This document shows positions 11,601-22,532 of a DNA stretch of 64,000 nucleotides, piece after piece. Below the pieces are notes generated by a model. That model was not told the origin of the DNA, did not search any database, and saw nothing but the letters and a program-made list of their open reading frames with translations. A program made the position numbers and the translations under genes. Position 1 is the stretch's first letter. Each line of letters starts with the position of its first letter. Origin of the DNA: Anas platyrhynchos (Eukaryota > Chordata > Aves > Anseriformes > Anatidae); the NCBI RefSeq assembly GCF_047663525.1, contig NC_092613.1:4117501-4181500 (forward strand), in the 5' to 3' direction.

Positions 11601-13912
11601 TCCAGCTGCCCCGGGCTGCAAATCCCATCGGTGCTGCCCTCTGAAACGTTTAATGGGAAATGTTTCCCTGCTTCCTAGGTTTAATTATCACCCGTTGCCA
11701 GAGCAAATAGCAAAGAAGCCCAGAGCAAACTGGAGGAGAGGGCGGTCAGAGGGCAGGGGGACAGCGGGATGTCACCAGGCAAAGGGGACGCACGGCCTGG
11801 CCCTGGGTCACCTCTCAGGAGCATCCCAAACCCAGGTCCTCCCGGTCTGCCTGGGATTGGGCTCTGAAAAAGCTCTCCCTGCTGCTCCTATCAGCAGCAC
11901 CGGAGATTTCGATAAGCAGAAGAGATTAAAAGGAAAAATATTTCCCTGCCTCACAGCGCATTGGCTTTGCCCAGGGAGAGCTGGCCAGGCCGGCAGCACA
12001 ACGTGGGGCTACAAAAGCAGGGAAGCATCCCAAAACCGGCCACAGGGACCAGGGGCAAATGTCAGACCTGGCCTGAGACCGAGCCTCTGCTGCAGGATGC
12101 AGGCACAGCTCGGAGCCCCTGCTGCTCACCACGATGGGGCAGCGATGGCTGTGCCGCAGCACGTCCCCAAAGCCGTACCCAAAGCTCTTGGGCAACGCCA
12201 GGAGTTCTCACTGATGGTGGATGGAGAAAGTGAAATCCCTCGAAACCAGGAGGCTGGCAGCAGATTTGCCCCATCCAAGCTGCTCTGGTTCCCTCCCTGG
12301 TGCAGGCTGGGGGCTGCGGCCACCCGCATAACCCCAGCGCAGTCTCGCCTCCCTTGCGCAATCCCAGCAGGGCCACGAGGCCGTTGCAAGCAGCTCTGGT
12401 TACATATGCAAAACAGGAAAAGAATAGGTTGCAACACCTGCGGGACAATGAAAGAGGGGAAATAGTCTGGCTTTTCTGCTCTGTGTGCGCAGTTTTGAGC
12501 GCTTTTTCCTTGTCCTGGCTGTCAACCGATCGGCTCCGATGCCGGCGCCTTTTGCACCGAAAGCTCAGCGCTGGAGCAGGAGGGGACGGAGCAGTGGCTC
12601 GTGAATCAGCCTGGAGGAATCTCTCTGCCCACCCTCCTGCAGCTAATCTCTGGCTGCATCGCAAGAATAACAGATAAGCAGCCATATAACGCGTAGATAT
12701 AATAAAACCATTGAAGGGACTTGATGTCACTGCGAAAACCGCAGAGGCGACCGAGCCTGCTCCGTCACCAGAACCGAGCGGCGTTTCCTGGTCTTCCCCA
12801 GCAGTGGGGTTTCCTCCACTTCGTTTCCCGCACCACTTTTGGGAACAGCAGAGTCCCCATGCAAAGCCAGCCCACACGCTCGGGTCCCTGAGAGGCCAAA
12901 TCCTGCCCCCACCGCAGAGCTGGCACCCACGCTGCCGGGCTCTGCAGGGGCGATGCCCACAGAGGAGGCAAATCCCCGCTCCCAGGCGGCAGGACGGGAT
13001 TCCTCGGGCTTTTCTGCGAGCCCAGGATGCTGGAAATGGTTCAAGCTCCTTTCACACACCCACAGGCTCAGCCCCACTCTGCAGGCAGCTGCCTCGGTGA
13101 GAAGCGCTCAGCACCCCAGCCCTCACCAGCCCCAGATCTGGTGGGTGTTGGTGTCCCGAGGAGGAGGCAGCTTTTGGGTTTCACCTCCCGTCAGCACCCA
13201 AACAAGCTCACGGCCACATCCACCCACAGCCCTGGGTGCAGATCCCACACCAAGGGAGGAAAAATCCTTTGGGCTTTGGGAACAAGCAACGGGGAAGCGC
13301 CAGGACCCTGGGAATCCCTCCTGCACCTCGAGGGCCAGCCCGGGGATGCTGTGCAGGAGGAAGATCCCTGGCGGGAGGTGGCTGCTGCTCCCCCCCCTCC
13401 TGCTGCCCATAATCTTAATTGCTCTTCCCCGGCTGTTTGCTCAGCGCCGTTCATTTCCACCCAGCCTGCACCGAGAGGGTTTATCACACTCGCTCTTGTG
13501 TTATTTCAAGCTAAGGCACGTACGGGAGGTCAGAGCTGGGAGCACTCCCTGCGATCCTAGAAAGAGCCTGGGCTGAGGGTACCGGGCTCCTTCCTCGTCC
13601 CAGCCCCACAGCTGCTGTCCCTGCGAGGTGTCCCCGTGCCACCAAAGCAGAGCAAACAGCAGGGAGCCGCTGTCACTGCCGGGAAGGGAGCGAGGGGCCT
13701 GCACCCAGCACCCAGCTGGGAACACGCTGCCGGGCTTGGGGCGAGCTGGGGGGCTGCTCCCAGAGGGGAAATTGGCTTTTCAGCAGAGCTTGGACCCCAA
13801 CGCTGAGCGAATTGCCAAAATGCATGGGAAATAACCCAAGGGCAGGCACCGGGCAGCCCACGGGATTTTTGTGTGTGCGACAAGCCTGTGGAGATCTCCC
13901 AGGAAGCATCTT

Positions 13913-13962
13913 TGGGGTTTGAACCCGATGATCTCTGAATGTCCCCTATAATTCTGTGACCT
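13913..13962 (+). mobile_element. Short CR1 LINE 3'-end remnant (tentative)
   Basis: The string GATGATCTCTGAATGTCCCC followed by ATAATTCTGTGACC resembles the conserved 3' end of avian CR1 elements (GATGATCTCT, GGTCCCTTCC, ATTCTGTGATTC). It is very short and diverged, so the assignment is tentative. Confidence 0.45.
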
Positions 13963-15602
13963 TCAGGCGGCTCCAGAGCGGAGACCAAGCAAACCCCCTG
14001 AAATTCCTCCTGGCCTCCAGCCTCACTTACCCCTTCCCAAAACATCCCCGTGGCTCTGCGCCAGGCAGGGCCCCTCCCGTTTATTACCCTCATGGCCATG
14101 CTCATCCCACTTCCCCATCTCCCAGATGCTGCCATAAACCCCGTTTATGGGGCGCCGCGCGTATGCTCAGGGCAAACAGCCCCGGTTATTGCCGCCGGCA
14201 CCCGCGTGCGGGGCCCACCCTGACAAAACAACCCCGGGGCTCCCAACCTCGGCTGCTGCCCGTGCCGGCAGCCGGCAGCTCCCCGCTCCTGCACCCCGGT
14301 GCCCGGTGCAGGGTTCGCCCCCCTCCTCCCCATTTTCCCCTGTGCCAAGCGCGGCTGACGCAGGCGGGGAGGTCGCAGGGCAGCCGGCCGGGCTGGGAGC
14401 AGCGGGATCCAGCTGCGTGTTTGCTGTTCCCTGCTTAACGCCCCGCTCTTTTCTTCCTCCGGTGGCTTTCTAAGCTCCTGCTTTTGTCTCTCGGGATTAA
14501 AAGCCTGGAAGTGGCCGCGGGTCGCGCAGCGCTGCCAGGAAGAGAGGGCTCAGGGCGGCGCGGGTGCGCCCAGCTCGGCGGCACAGCAAACGCCGGTGGA
14601 GGGGGGGTGAGGACAGGTCACGGCCACCCCGGCACTGTTTTGGGGCGCACGCTGGGGAAACGCACATATAGGGACAACCCCTGAGCTGGGCTGCCCATGT
14701 GGGTCCCCCCCATCCCCACACAAACCCCAAACCCCTCCATACAGCCCGGTACCCCCGTTCCCTCCCCGTTAGCCGTTCACCCCACCAGTGGGACCAGTAA
14801 CATGGCAGCGTGGCCGGCACCCCCTCGGCGTGTTGTAGGTTTGGGGCCGCTTGGCGGCGGTTCCCAGGCACACAGGAGCAGCCAGGTGAGACCGGCAGGG
14901 CCCCGGGCCAGCGGACGCGATGTTGTCTTTTCACACAGCCCCGGCGCGGGGCTGCGCAGCACCCAAAACCCTCGGTGGCTTTGTTTTCCCACAGCGGCTG
15001 CCACGGAGAAATGCAAATTCATTCTTCTCCTCCGCTGCTTTCCCCCTCTGAGAGCAAACGGTCCCCGGGCATAACGGCCCCATGAGGCGCTCCCATGGCG
15101 AGCCGAGGGCACGCGGTGCCCCATGGAGCAGGAGAGGTTCCCGGCCCCATCCTCCCCTTCATCCCGCACCATCCAACCCCATAGAGCCTGCAGAATGGTT
15201 TTGCCCCAGGTGGGAATCCCTAAAAATAAGCCTAAAACGGGCCCTCGGGGTGTTCTGAGGATTGGAGGGGGCAGGGCTGGGTGGAGAAGGGGAGGCAGAG
15301 CCCAGCCACCTCCCCAGCTCCGGGGGGGCTCCAGCCCTTTGCCATCAGAACCCCCACCCTGTTGCAGCTCCCTGGGGGGCACAGGGGTGGGGACCCCCCT
15401 GTGTCAGCCCACCCAGAGGACAGGGTCTCCTCTTCTCCCAGGGATGAGGCTGCTCCGTACCCTGCACGGAGCTGTGGTTTTGGGACAGAGGCACGGCTCT
15501 CCCGGCCCTGAGCGTCCCACAGGCTGGGGGGGGCACAGGGAAAAGCCTGGGGGCCTCGGCACGGAGGCAGCTGGGGACAAGCGAGGCAGCGCAGAGCGAG
15601 CA

Positions 15603-15622
15603 GTGACTCAGCCGTGAGTCAC
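15603..15622. promoter_or_regulatory. Paired AP-1 palindrome with ARE/MARE half-site
   Basis: GTGACTCA and TGAGTCAC form perfect 8-base inverted arms separated by GCCG. Each arm contains a consensus AP-1 site. The left arm runs into GTGACTCAGC, which also fits the NRF2/small-MAF element TGACNNNGC. Confidence 0.45.
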
Positions 15623-17817
15623 CCAGCTCCGAGGGAAAGGAGCTGCTCCCGTAAGCATCGCCCCGGTCAGAGCCACCAGGCAAAAAGGGGGCGCAGCAAG
15701 GACCCCGAAAACAGCACGGGGATCCCCAGCAGCCTGCCCTGCCTTCATCCCCTCCCCAGGAGCTGGGCTGCCCTCTGCCTTTGGAGGAATTTGCTTTTTT
15801 TCTCAGCAAACTTAAGCTGCCTCCCATCCTTAGCCTCCTGTGGAGGCTCAGCACCACGAGGAGCCTCCCAGAGCCTGGCTGAGGGGGGGCTGAAACCATA
15901 AATGGCACCAGGAGAGGGGCTGGGATGTGCAGCGCTGGGCCACTGGGACACACCAAACCCCTACGGGACACGGGCACCGTGCCGGGCTGCACAGGAGGGG
16001 ACACGAAAGCAGAACACGATCAGTGCTCCCTGCTTTCTTGCAGGAGCTGGGCTCCAGACCCCAAAACAGCCAGCCCAGCGTGGGACGTGACCCCAAAATG
16101 GGGAACCCCTGCCCCAAGCCTGGCTCTGCCCCGTCCCAACTCTGGCTCGGGACCCGGCACAGCGAGAAGATCGCTTCTGTTGTCAGCCGTGGATTTTGAG
16201 GGCAGCAAAATGTTTGTTCTGTCAACACGTGCCTAATCCCCAACCAAAAGCTGATGAAAAAAGCGTGGAGGGGGGGAAGGATGGGAAGGAGCTGCCCTTT
16301 GAAACAAAACCCTCACCGTGACATCTGCAGCCCCGAAAGGACGGACAACACCGGGGCTGCCCAGGGCGAGCAGTGCTGGCGTGGTGGGGGGCGAGGGGAC
16401 AGGATCCCACTGGGGACACACCGGGACCCTCAGCCCCAGACCCCTCCAAGGGGGACAGAAGACACTAAGGCACCCCAAGAGGCTCGGATGACGACAGCAC
16501 GGCGAGATTTAGGGTTTGGCCAAGGACCACATCCTTGCTCCAACCTCGCGTGGCGCACACCAGGCTGCAGCAGCCCCAGGTTTCCACCTCCCCTGGCCAA
16601 AACGAAGCCCCAGGACGCGGGCACTGCGCCGCATGAACCTGGCCTTGGTGTGGGACAGCAGCCAGCCCCGGGGCGTCCCCACATCCCCGGTGGCACGCAC
16701 GCAACTGTGCCACCGAGAGCCCGTCACGAAGGCACTCAGCAGGATTGGCGTTTGCAGATGGGCCGTAAACCCTTTTCCTGGTGGGATGAGGCACAACTTC
16801 GTCAGCCCAAGGCTTGTTCCCAGCTCACAAGCGCTCACCCCGGGGCAGATCCCGCAGCCCCATCCGGCCGCTGACCCCGGCCCTGCCGGCACGGCCACCG
16901 CCGGGCACGCGGTGCAGCCCCGAGGGACCCGCTCCCGTCAGCCGACGGCATGGGCACCGCACCCTCTGCCCGCAAAAAAAGGAAAGAGTGCCTTTCGCAG
17001 TTTCCATTTGTTTGCTCTTTAAATAACCGTTTCCTTATCGCTCTGCGTGTGTGCAGATCCCTTTTAAAATTCGGACAAACCTGCTTCTCGGGCAGCATCG
17101 CCCGCAGCCCCGCACCCTGCCCGTGGGGTAGGGCCAAGCGGGGCGGCCCCAGAACCAGCCTGACCCCAAATCGTGCCCTCCCCGGTGGTCCTCGGGGCTG
17201 GGGGGCTCCTCCTGGAGATCTCCTACAGCTGCCTGGACGTGGCCCTGGGCACCCTTTTTGGGGTGGCCCTGCTGGAGCAGAGGGACCCCACCTGAACCAT
17301 TCCACACTCCTTGCTCAGGAGCTCGAGCTCTCCCTCGCCCCCTTGTTTCTAAGATGGGGGCACCAGGATTGTCCAAATCCACGTCCGGGGAGCCCGTCCT
17401 TTCCTCTCCATCCTGCCACCCCACAGCACAGTGTGGGGACAGCAGAGGCGCCGTGAGGTCCCAGCGGGTCCCAAGGCTCCTCTGCTCAAAGCCCAGCCCC
17501 GCACCCCTCGTGCCCCCCAACTGCAACCCCCCCAGGAGCCCCAGGGCCATGGGAGCCCATGGCACCAGCGTGGCACAGGTTTGGGTGTCCCACGTGTGAG
17601 GACAGGGCACGTCCCTGGTCCCTGCAGCCTGGCAGGGGGCAGAGCAGAGCCTTGCGGCACCGAGGGGCATCTCGTGGTCAGCCCGAGAGGCTCGGGGTGC
17701 TGCGGGCAGCAGGTGCCAGGCACGGGGAGCGATGGCTTTGTCCCACCTGGTCCCCGAGGTCACCCCCGGGGTCACACTCGATGCCACTCTAGGCTTTTGG
17801 GCTTCGCCACCGCCGGC

Positions 17818-17910
17818 TGACGTCACGGCCCAGCCTGCAGCTGTCAGAATTAATTGAGGAAACTCAAGCACGGTAAACAAGGAGGAGGGAAAGCGGCGCA
17901 GATTAGATAA
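17818..17910. promoter_or_regulatory. Candidate enhancer: CRE, FOX and GATA motifs
   Basis: A perfect CRE palindrome TGACGTCA (17818-17825) is followed by AATTAATTGAGG, a forkhead motif GTAAACAA (17873-17880) and AGATAA (17905-17910). All lie within about 95 bases, in a locally less GC-rich stretch upstream of SPDEF. Motif matches alone do not prove activity. Confidence 0.3.
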
Positions 17911-19899
17911 CGAGCAATACGAGGCTCGCATTTGCTCTCTGCACAGCGAGCCTTGCCCGCTCCCACCGGCACGGACCCCTCCGAGCCCCGGTGCTCCTGG
18001 GCCCGCAGCGCAAGGAGCTGGGCTCATGTCCCTGTCTGCCACGGCTGGGGACAGCTTCCCTGCCCCAAGGGCTGCATCTTCCATCCCCAGTGGGGCTTCA
18101 CCGCCAGCTTTGGCTGAATTTGGAGTGGCTGCAGCCCTGGCTGCACCTTCAGCTGCTGCACAGCACGCAGACGGGGTCCAGGCCCCCTCTGATGGGGCAT
18201 CACTGCCTGTAGGACATCCCAGCTGCTCCGAGGTCCCTGCCCAGCTCAGCTGTCCCCAGCAGGTCACCCTCGTGGTGGCGGTGGCAGGCTGGGTGCCACG
18301 GTGCCACCCCACGGTGCTGTGGGTGGCCAGAAACGTGCGAGCACCTCCCCAGGCTGGGACCATGCGTGGTGCAGGGCGGCAGCTGCTGCAGAGGGACACG
18401 GGCGGCCACCAGCACCAGCACCAGGTCCCAAGGGCTGGAGGAGCCACGTCCAGCAGCGATGGAGGGCTGGAGATGAGGAACACGCTCAGCTCCCTCTGCT
18501 GGCATCTCCTTCAGGCCAGGCCCTTCCCCAGGGAAGGCAGCTGATAAATAATCTCCAGGCACCTTCCGCAGCTCACGGTGTCCCCGTGCCACCCACCGGG
18601 AGCTGCTCCCCAGCTCCTGCACCAGCCCCCAGCAGCCCAGCAGGTCCCAGTGAGCAGAAGGACACACAGACTGCCTGTCCAGCCTGCCTGCGGTCTGAAT
18701 TCCCAGCTTAATGGGGAGGAAACCAGTTGGTGAGGGGCAGCTGGGGTGGGAGCAGAGCTGGGCGAGCAGGGATGAGCCCCAGGTCTCTGCGTGCCCATGC
18801 AGAGGGGCAGAGGGAGCTGGGTGAGGCTCGGGACCTTTGATCTCAGCCTCTCCCCTAAAAAACAGGGCAAGCACCGACCTTGACGCCTGAATACATGGAT
18901 AGGAAGCAGCCCAAGCGGGCACCTTCCAGCAGCTGCAGGACAAAGCATCCCCACTGTCACCACCCCGCTGCCACCACCCGGCCCTGCTCGCCCCGTGTTG
19001 GCCACTCGGAGCAGCAGCTGGGCAGTGGAGCCTCATTTTAAGTCAATAAATGGAGATCCCTGCAGAGGCAGCGCTGCACAAGGCACCCTGTATGTCAGCC
19101 TCCCCCAGCCGCCCACCTGCTCTCCCTCTCGGCCATCCAAAATCAGGGTTTTTCCCCGTTTGGGGTTTATGGATGCTTTAAGAGTGCTTTGAACCTGCCT
19201 GCAAGACGCTGGCAGCTCTGGGCAGTTTTATTGTGTGCCCGAGGGGCTCGGGCATCGCTCGGCTGGGTCCTGCAGGCACAACCCCCCCAAAAGCAGCACT
19301 GCTCCTGGATCACATCCCAGCCCACGCCTGCACCTTCACCGTGAGTCAGCCAAGCAAGATTATGCAGGGCTCAGCCCTAGCAGCAAGTGGGAAAGCTCTG
19401 GAGATTTTTATCCTTGTTTGCAGAGCTCCTTACCCAGTTCCTGGGAACAGCTGGGCCCTGTGGGGTGCCTGGCTGCTGGAGGGCACCCCCGGGGGGTGGA
19501 GGTTGCCTGGAGGACAGCAACTGCACCCAAGGGCCAGCCTCAGGCTTGTTCAGACACCCTGAGCTGGAACCACCTCGGCTGGGAGCAGGAGAGGCCAAGA
19601 AGCCCGTGAAAGTCCTGGGGAGATTGGTTCAAAAAATGATTTTACGCAGAAATCATTCAGCCAGCCCTGGTGGGCAGGAGCTGGGACTGCTCCCTCCACG
19701 AGGCTCCTGAGGGGTCACAGCACAGCCAGGAGCTGCTCTGCACCCATCCGGACACCCCAGCATCACCTCCCAGCGCCACGGCACGGGACAGGGCCACGAT
19801 TTCTGTGGGGTCACCAACCCGCAGCCCAGCCCAGCCACCATGCAGGGTGCTGCCCTGGTCGCTCCATTTGTAAACAGGTTGAAAACAGGCCTCATTTTT

Positions 19900-20250
19900 T
19901 TTTTCCCCATTTAAGCCCTTACCGGCATTGTGAAGGTTTTACTACTGCAAGCAAAGATGTAAACAAAATAGGGGAATGCTCTGAGTGACAGCCTTCAAGC
20001 CAGCCCCGATCCCATAATATTTGATGGAGCAAACAATGCTGGTCCTTACCTGCGCCTACCATCTGCTTCTGCTCTCAGTTTCCAGCGCACACTTTTAGCT
20101 GGCTGTTTTATGAATGGGGTAGGAGACCTTTAAGATTAGATTTCCTTAAATCGTTTCTGTTTAACTGGCTATTTCCGACTAATGCACTGGCTGAGCACGC
20201 TCACGACAGATTACGGGTCGCAGAAAGCTTCCAAAGAAAAGCTGCACTAA
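19900..20250. promoter_or_regulatory. Candidate conserved non-coding island
   Basis: About 350 bases of markedly more AT-rich, non-repetitive, motif-dense sequence in a GC-rich setting. It includes GTAAACAAA (19959-19967, forkhead) and GGAATG (19973-19978, TEAD-like). The texture resembles conserved vertebrate non-coding elements. Conservation could not be tested here. Confidence 0.3.
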
Positions 20251-21420
20251 AAGCTGTTCCCACAGATATAAGTGCAAATGTGCAGGCTCCTTCCCCACGC
20301 TGGCAGGGAAAAAAATACCCCTAGGGCCTGGCCTTTTGTCCTCTGCTCACTTACAACTGCTCCAGGATGGTGAGGTGCTCGCTGGAGCCCCAGACCCGGT
20401 GCCTGCAGTGTGGTGCTGTGGAGGTTTTGGCACAGGCTGCTCGGAGCTGTGCTGTGGTCCTTGGTCAGCCGAGGAAAGCAGCAGCTGCCAGGGCAGCACA
20501 CGGGCCAGGGGATGATGCAGCTCAGTCCCTGCGTGCCCCTCTCCCCTCTGTCCCCACAGCAGTGAACATCCTACAACAGCCACCGCTCCACCAAGCCGAA
20601 AAAATCAGCTGATTGAGAGCAGCTTTTAAAAATTATTATTAACTTTTAATGGACAATGATCTGGCCCACCTCAAAAAAAAATAGACGAAGGAGAAAGCGC
20701 AAACCCTGACGGCTCACAGGTGGCTGCAGCAGCTGTTTGAGCTGGCGCCCTGCCGTGCCAGCTCGCCCCGCGCCACGAACCGTGCAGGAGCCGCGGTGGT
20801 AAGATGACCTCCAGTCTAGCAATCGCTCCAGTCGCTCACCTGCTCGGGAGATAGCGTTAGAAGGAAGGTGTGATCGTATTGTCCTGCTCTGGTGAACTTC
20901 TGACAGGTTGCAGCCCTAAAGGCAAACAGATTCCTTCAAGCAAATAAGCAGTAAATGAAAAGTTGGGGGGGGAAGGAGGGGGGCGACTTAACCTGTCCAA
21001 ACACGGATCGGTCTCAGACACCCGTGAGCACCGAGAGCTCAAGGGGTGCGTTCTTTTCAAGGCACAAAACAAACACCCGTGGGCACAGGCAGCAGGATGT
21101 CTGTTCCCTGTAAGGTTTTCAGTCAAGCTGAAACAGCACATGAAAGATCCAAGCATTTATTCAAATGGTAAAAGGCAAACCCAGCACACGCACACATTGA
21201 GGTTTCTTGCGAGGATTAGTAACAAAGTCACACATAAGCAAGAGATCAGCTTCAGCTAAGCTGCTCCAGAATATAGTTTATATAGGCAAATGTTTCGGCT
21301 GGGTGCCTGGAGCAATAAGGGCTTGCTTGGGAAATGCCATCAGCCCGACGTGGCCACTCAGGTGGCTCCCAAGGTCCTTCACACGTCCCCATCCTAATAC
21401 AGGGCACTACTAGATATTTC

Positions 21421-21492
21421 CCTAGTGATAATAATAAATATAAAATATAAGATATGAAATAAAAAAAAAATAAAAATAATTTTAAAAAATAG
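21421..21492. repeat. AT-rich low-complexity tract
   Basis: Dense runs of A, TAAA and ATAA in the presumed ILRUN 3' UTR. It is U-rich in the minus-strand transcript, and no mobile-element body is recognised. Confidence 0.7.
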
Positions 21493-22439
21493 GCTAAGTT
21501 CAGTCAGAATTCCTCTGCTGATTACCCCAGGGTCCCCAAACCACAGCCCCTGTTTGCAGCCTGATGCACTGCGATCCCTGTGCCACGGTCTGGGGGTGCA
21601 CCAGGACGCCCCAAAACGACACAAGCAGCACAAAGCTTTGTGCTGGTGACCACGTGAAGATGGCTAAACCCAAATCTCTGCTCCTCCTCACGCTGCACCC
21701 CTCGATGCCACCTCCCCTCCGTCCCATTTCCATCTGGGATCCATGGGAATGGCACCGGCAGCTCCAGCAGCCTGGGCTCACCCTGCTCATCGTCCTGTCC
21801 CCCGGGAGAGGAGGGGTGCAGGCAGCAGACACAGCTCCATGTGTGAGGTTCCCTGCCCGTGGGACGAGGGACATCCGCTGGTGACAGCGGTGAGCAGGCC
21901 AAAACACCTCCACGGGGCACCGCGGCGCCTCAGCGAAGAGCCAGGCCGCAGCCACACGAGGGGCTCTGGGGGCACACCTGGGGGCTCAGCCCCAGCCCCC
22001 AGCAATGGCCCTGAGCAGAAATGTGGCTGTTTTGGGAAATGGCTGGCCTGGTTCTAAGCTCGTATGCGTATCCACAAGGCCTTCAAGGCTCCCAATGCCC
22101 AGCTTTGCCCCCAGGTGCTCTCCTCCACCCCCCTGCCCTCAGCAGGGATCTCGCACTGCCATGGGACCCCCTCCCTCCTGCACAGGCTCTTCCCCATCAC
22201 CTTTCACAAAAAAATCCACGTGGGCCTCAGCCTCTCCTCACACATCTACCTGGGCTGGGAGGTTTGTTTGTAAACTCAGCACACGTTGAATTTCTCCTTT
22301 GTAAACTGAGTTGGGGTAAAGGCAGGGAGAGAAGTGAGCTCATGAGGCTGGGAACACCCCGGGGACAGCAGAAGTACATTTAGCTACAAGATGTCAGATT
22401 CAAATTCTTTTTTCATCTTCAATAAAACTCTCAACAGCT

Positions 22440-22532
22440 ATAGAACATTTTTTTCTGTGTTAATTTAATCATACAAATATTCATTTATACATTACGGAAA
22501 AAAAAAACTTTTATTTTTTTTTTATTTTTACC
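22440..22532. repeat. AT-rich low-complexity tract with two minus-strand poly(A) hexamers
   Basis: A and T runs including two TTTATT copies on the plus strand, which read as AATAAA in the ILRUN transcript. It is a possible internal polyadenylation region. Confidence 0.5.

Larger units (their letters stand above)
9816..21130. other. SPDEF-ILRUN intergenic region
   Basis: About 11 kb between the SPDEF promoter and the probable ILRUN 3' end, with no protein-coding exon recognised. It holds a TCTG microsatellite (about 11577-11600), one short CR1-like remnant near 13913-13962, a paired AP-1 palindrome at 15603-15622 and a CRE/FOX/GATA-type cluster at 17818-17910. It also holds a 442-codon ATG frame on the minus strand (18363-17035) and an AT-richer island at about 19.9-20.25 kb. 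Most long frames here are attributable to high GC. Confidence 0.6.

Noticed and set aside
11212-12465. 417-codon plus-strand open frame in the SPDEF-ILRUN interval
   Set aside because: It begins with GTG, not ATG, crosses a TCTG microsatellite and shows no domain; it is best explained by high GC content.
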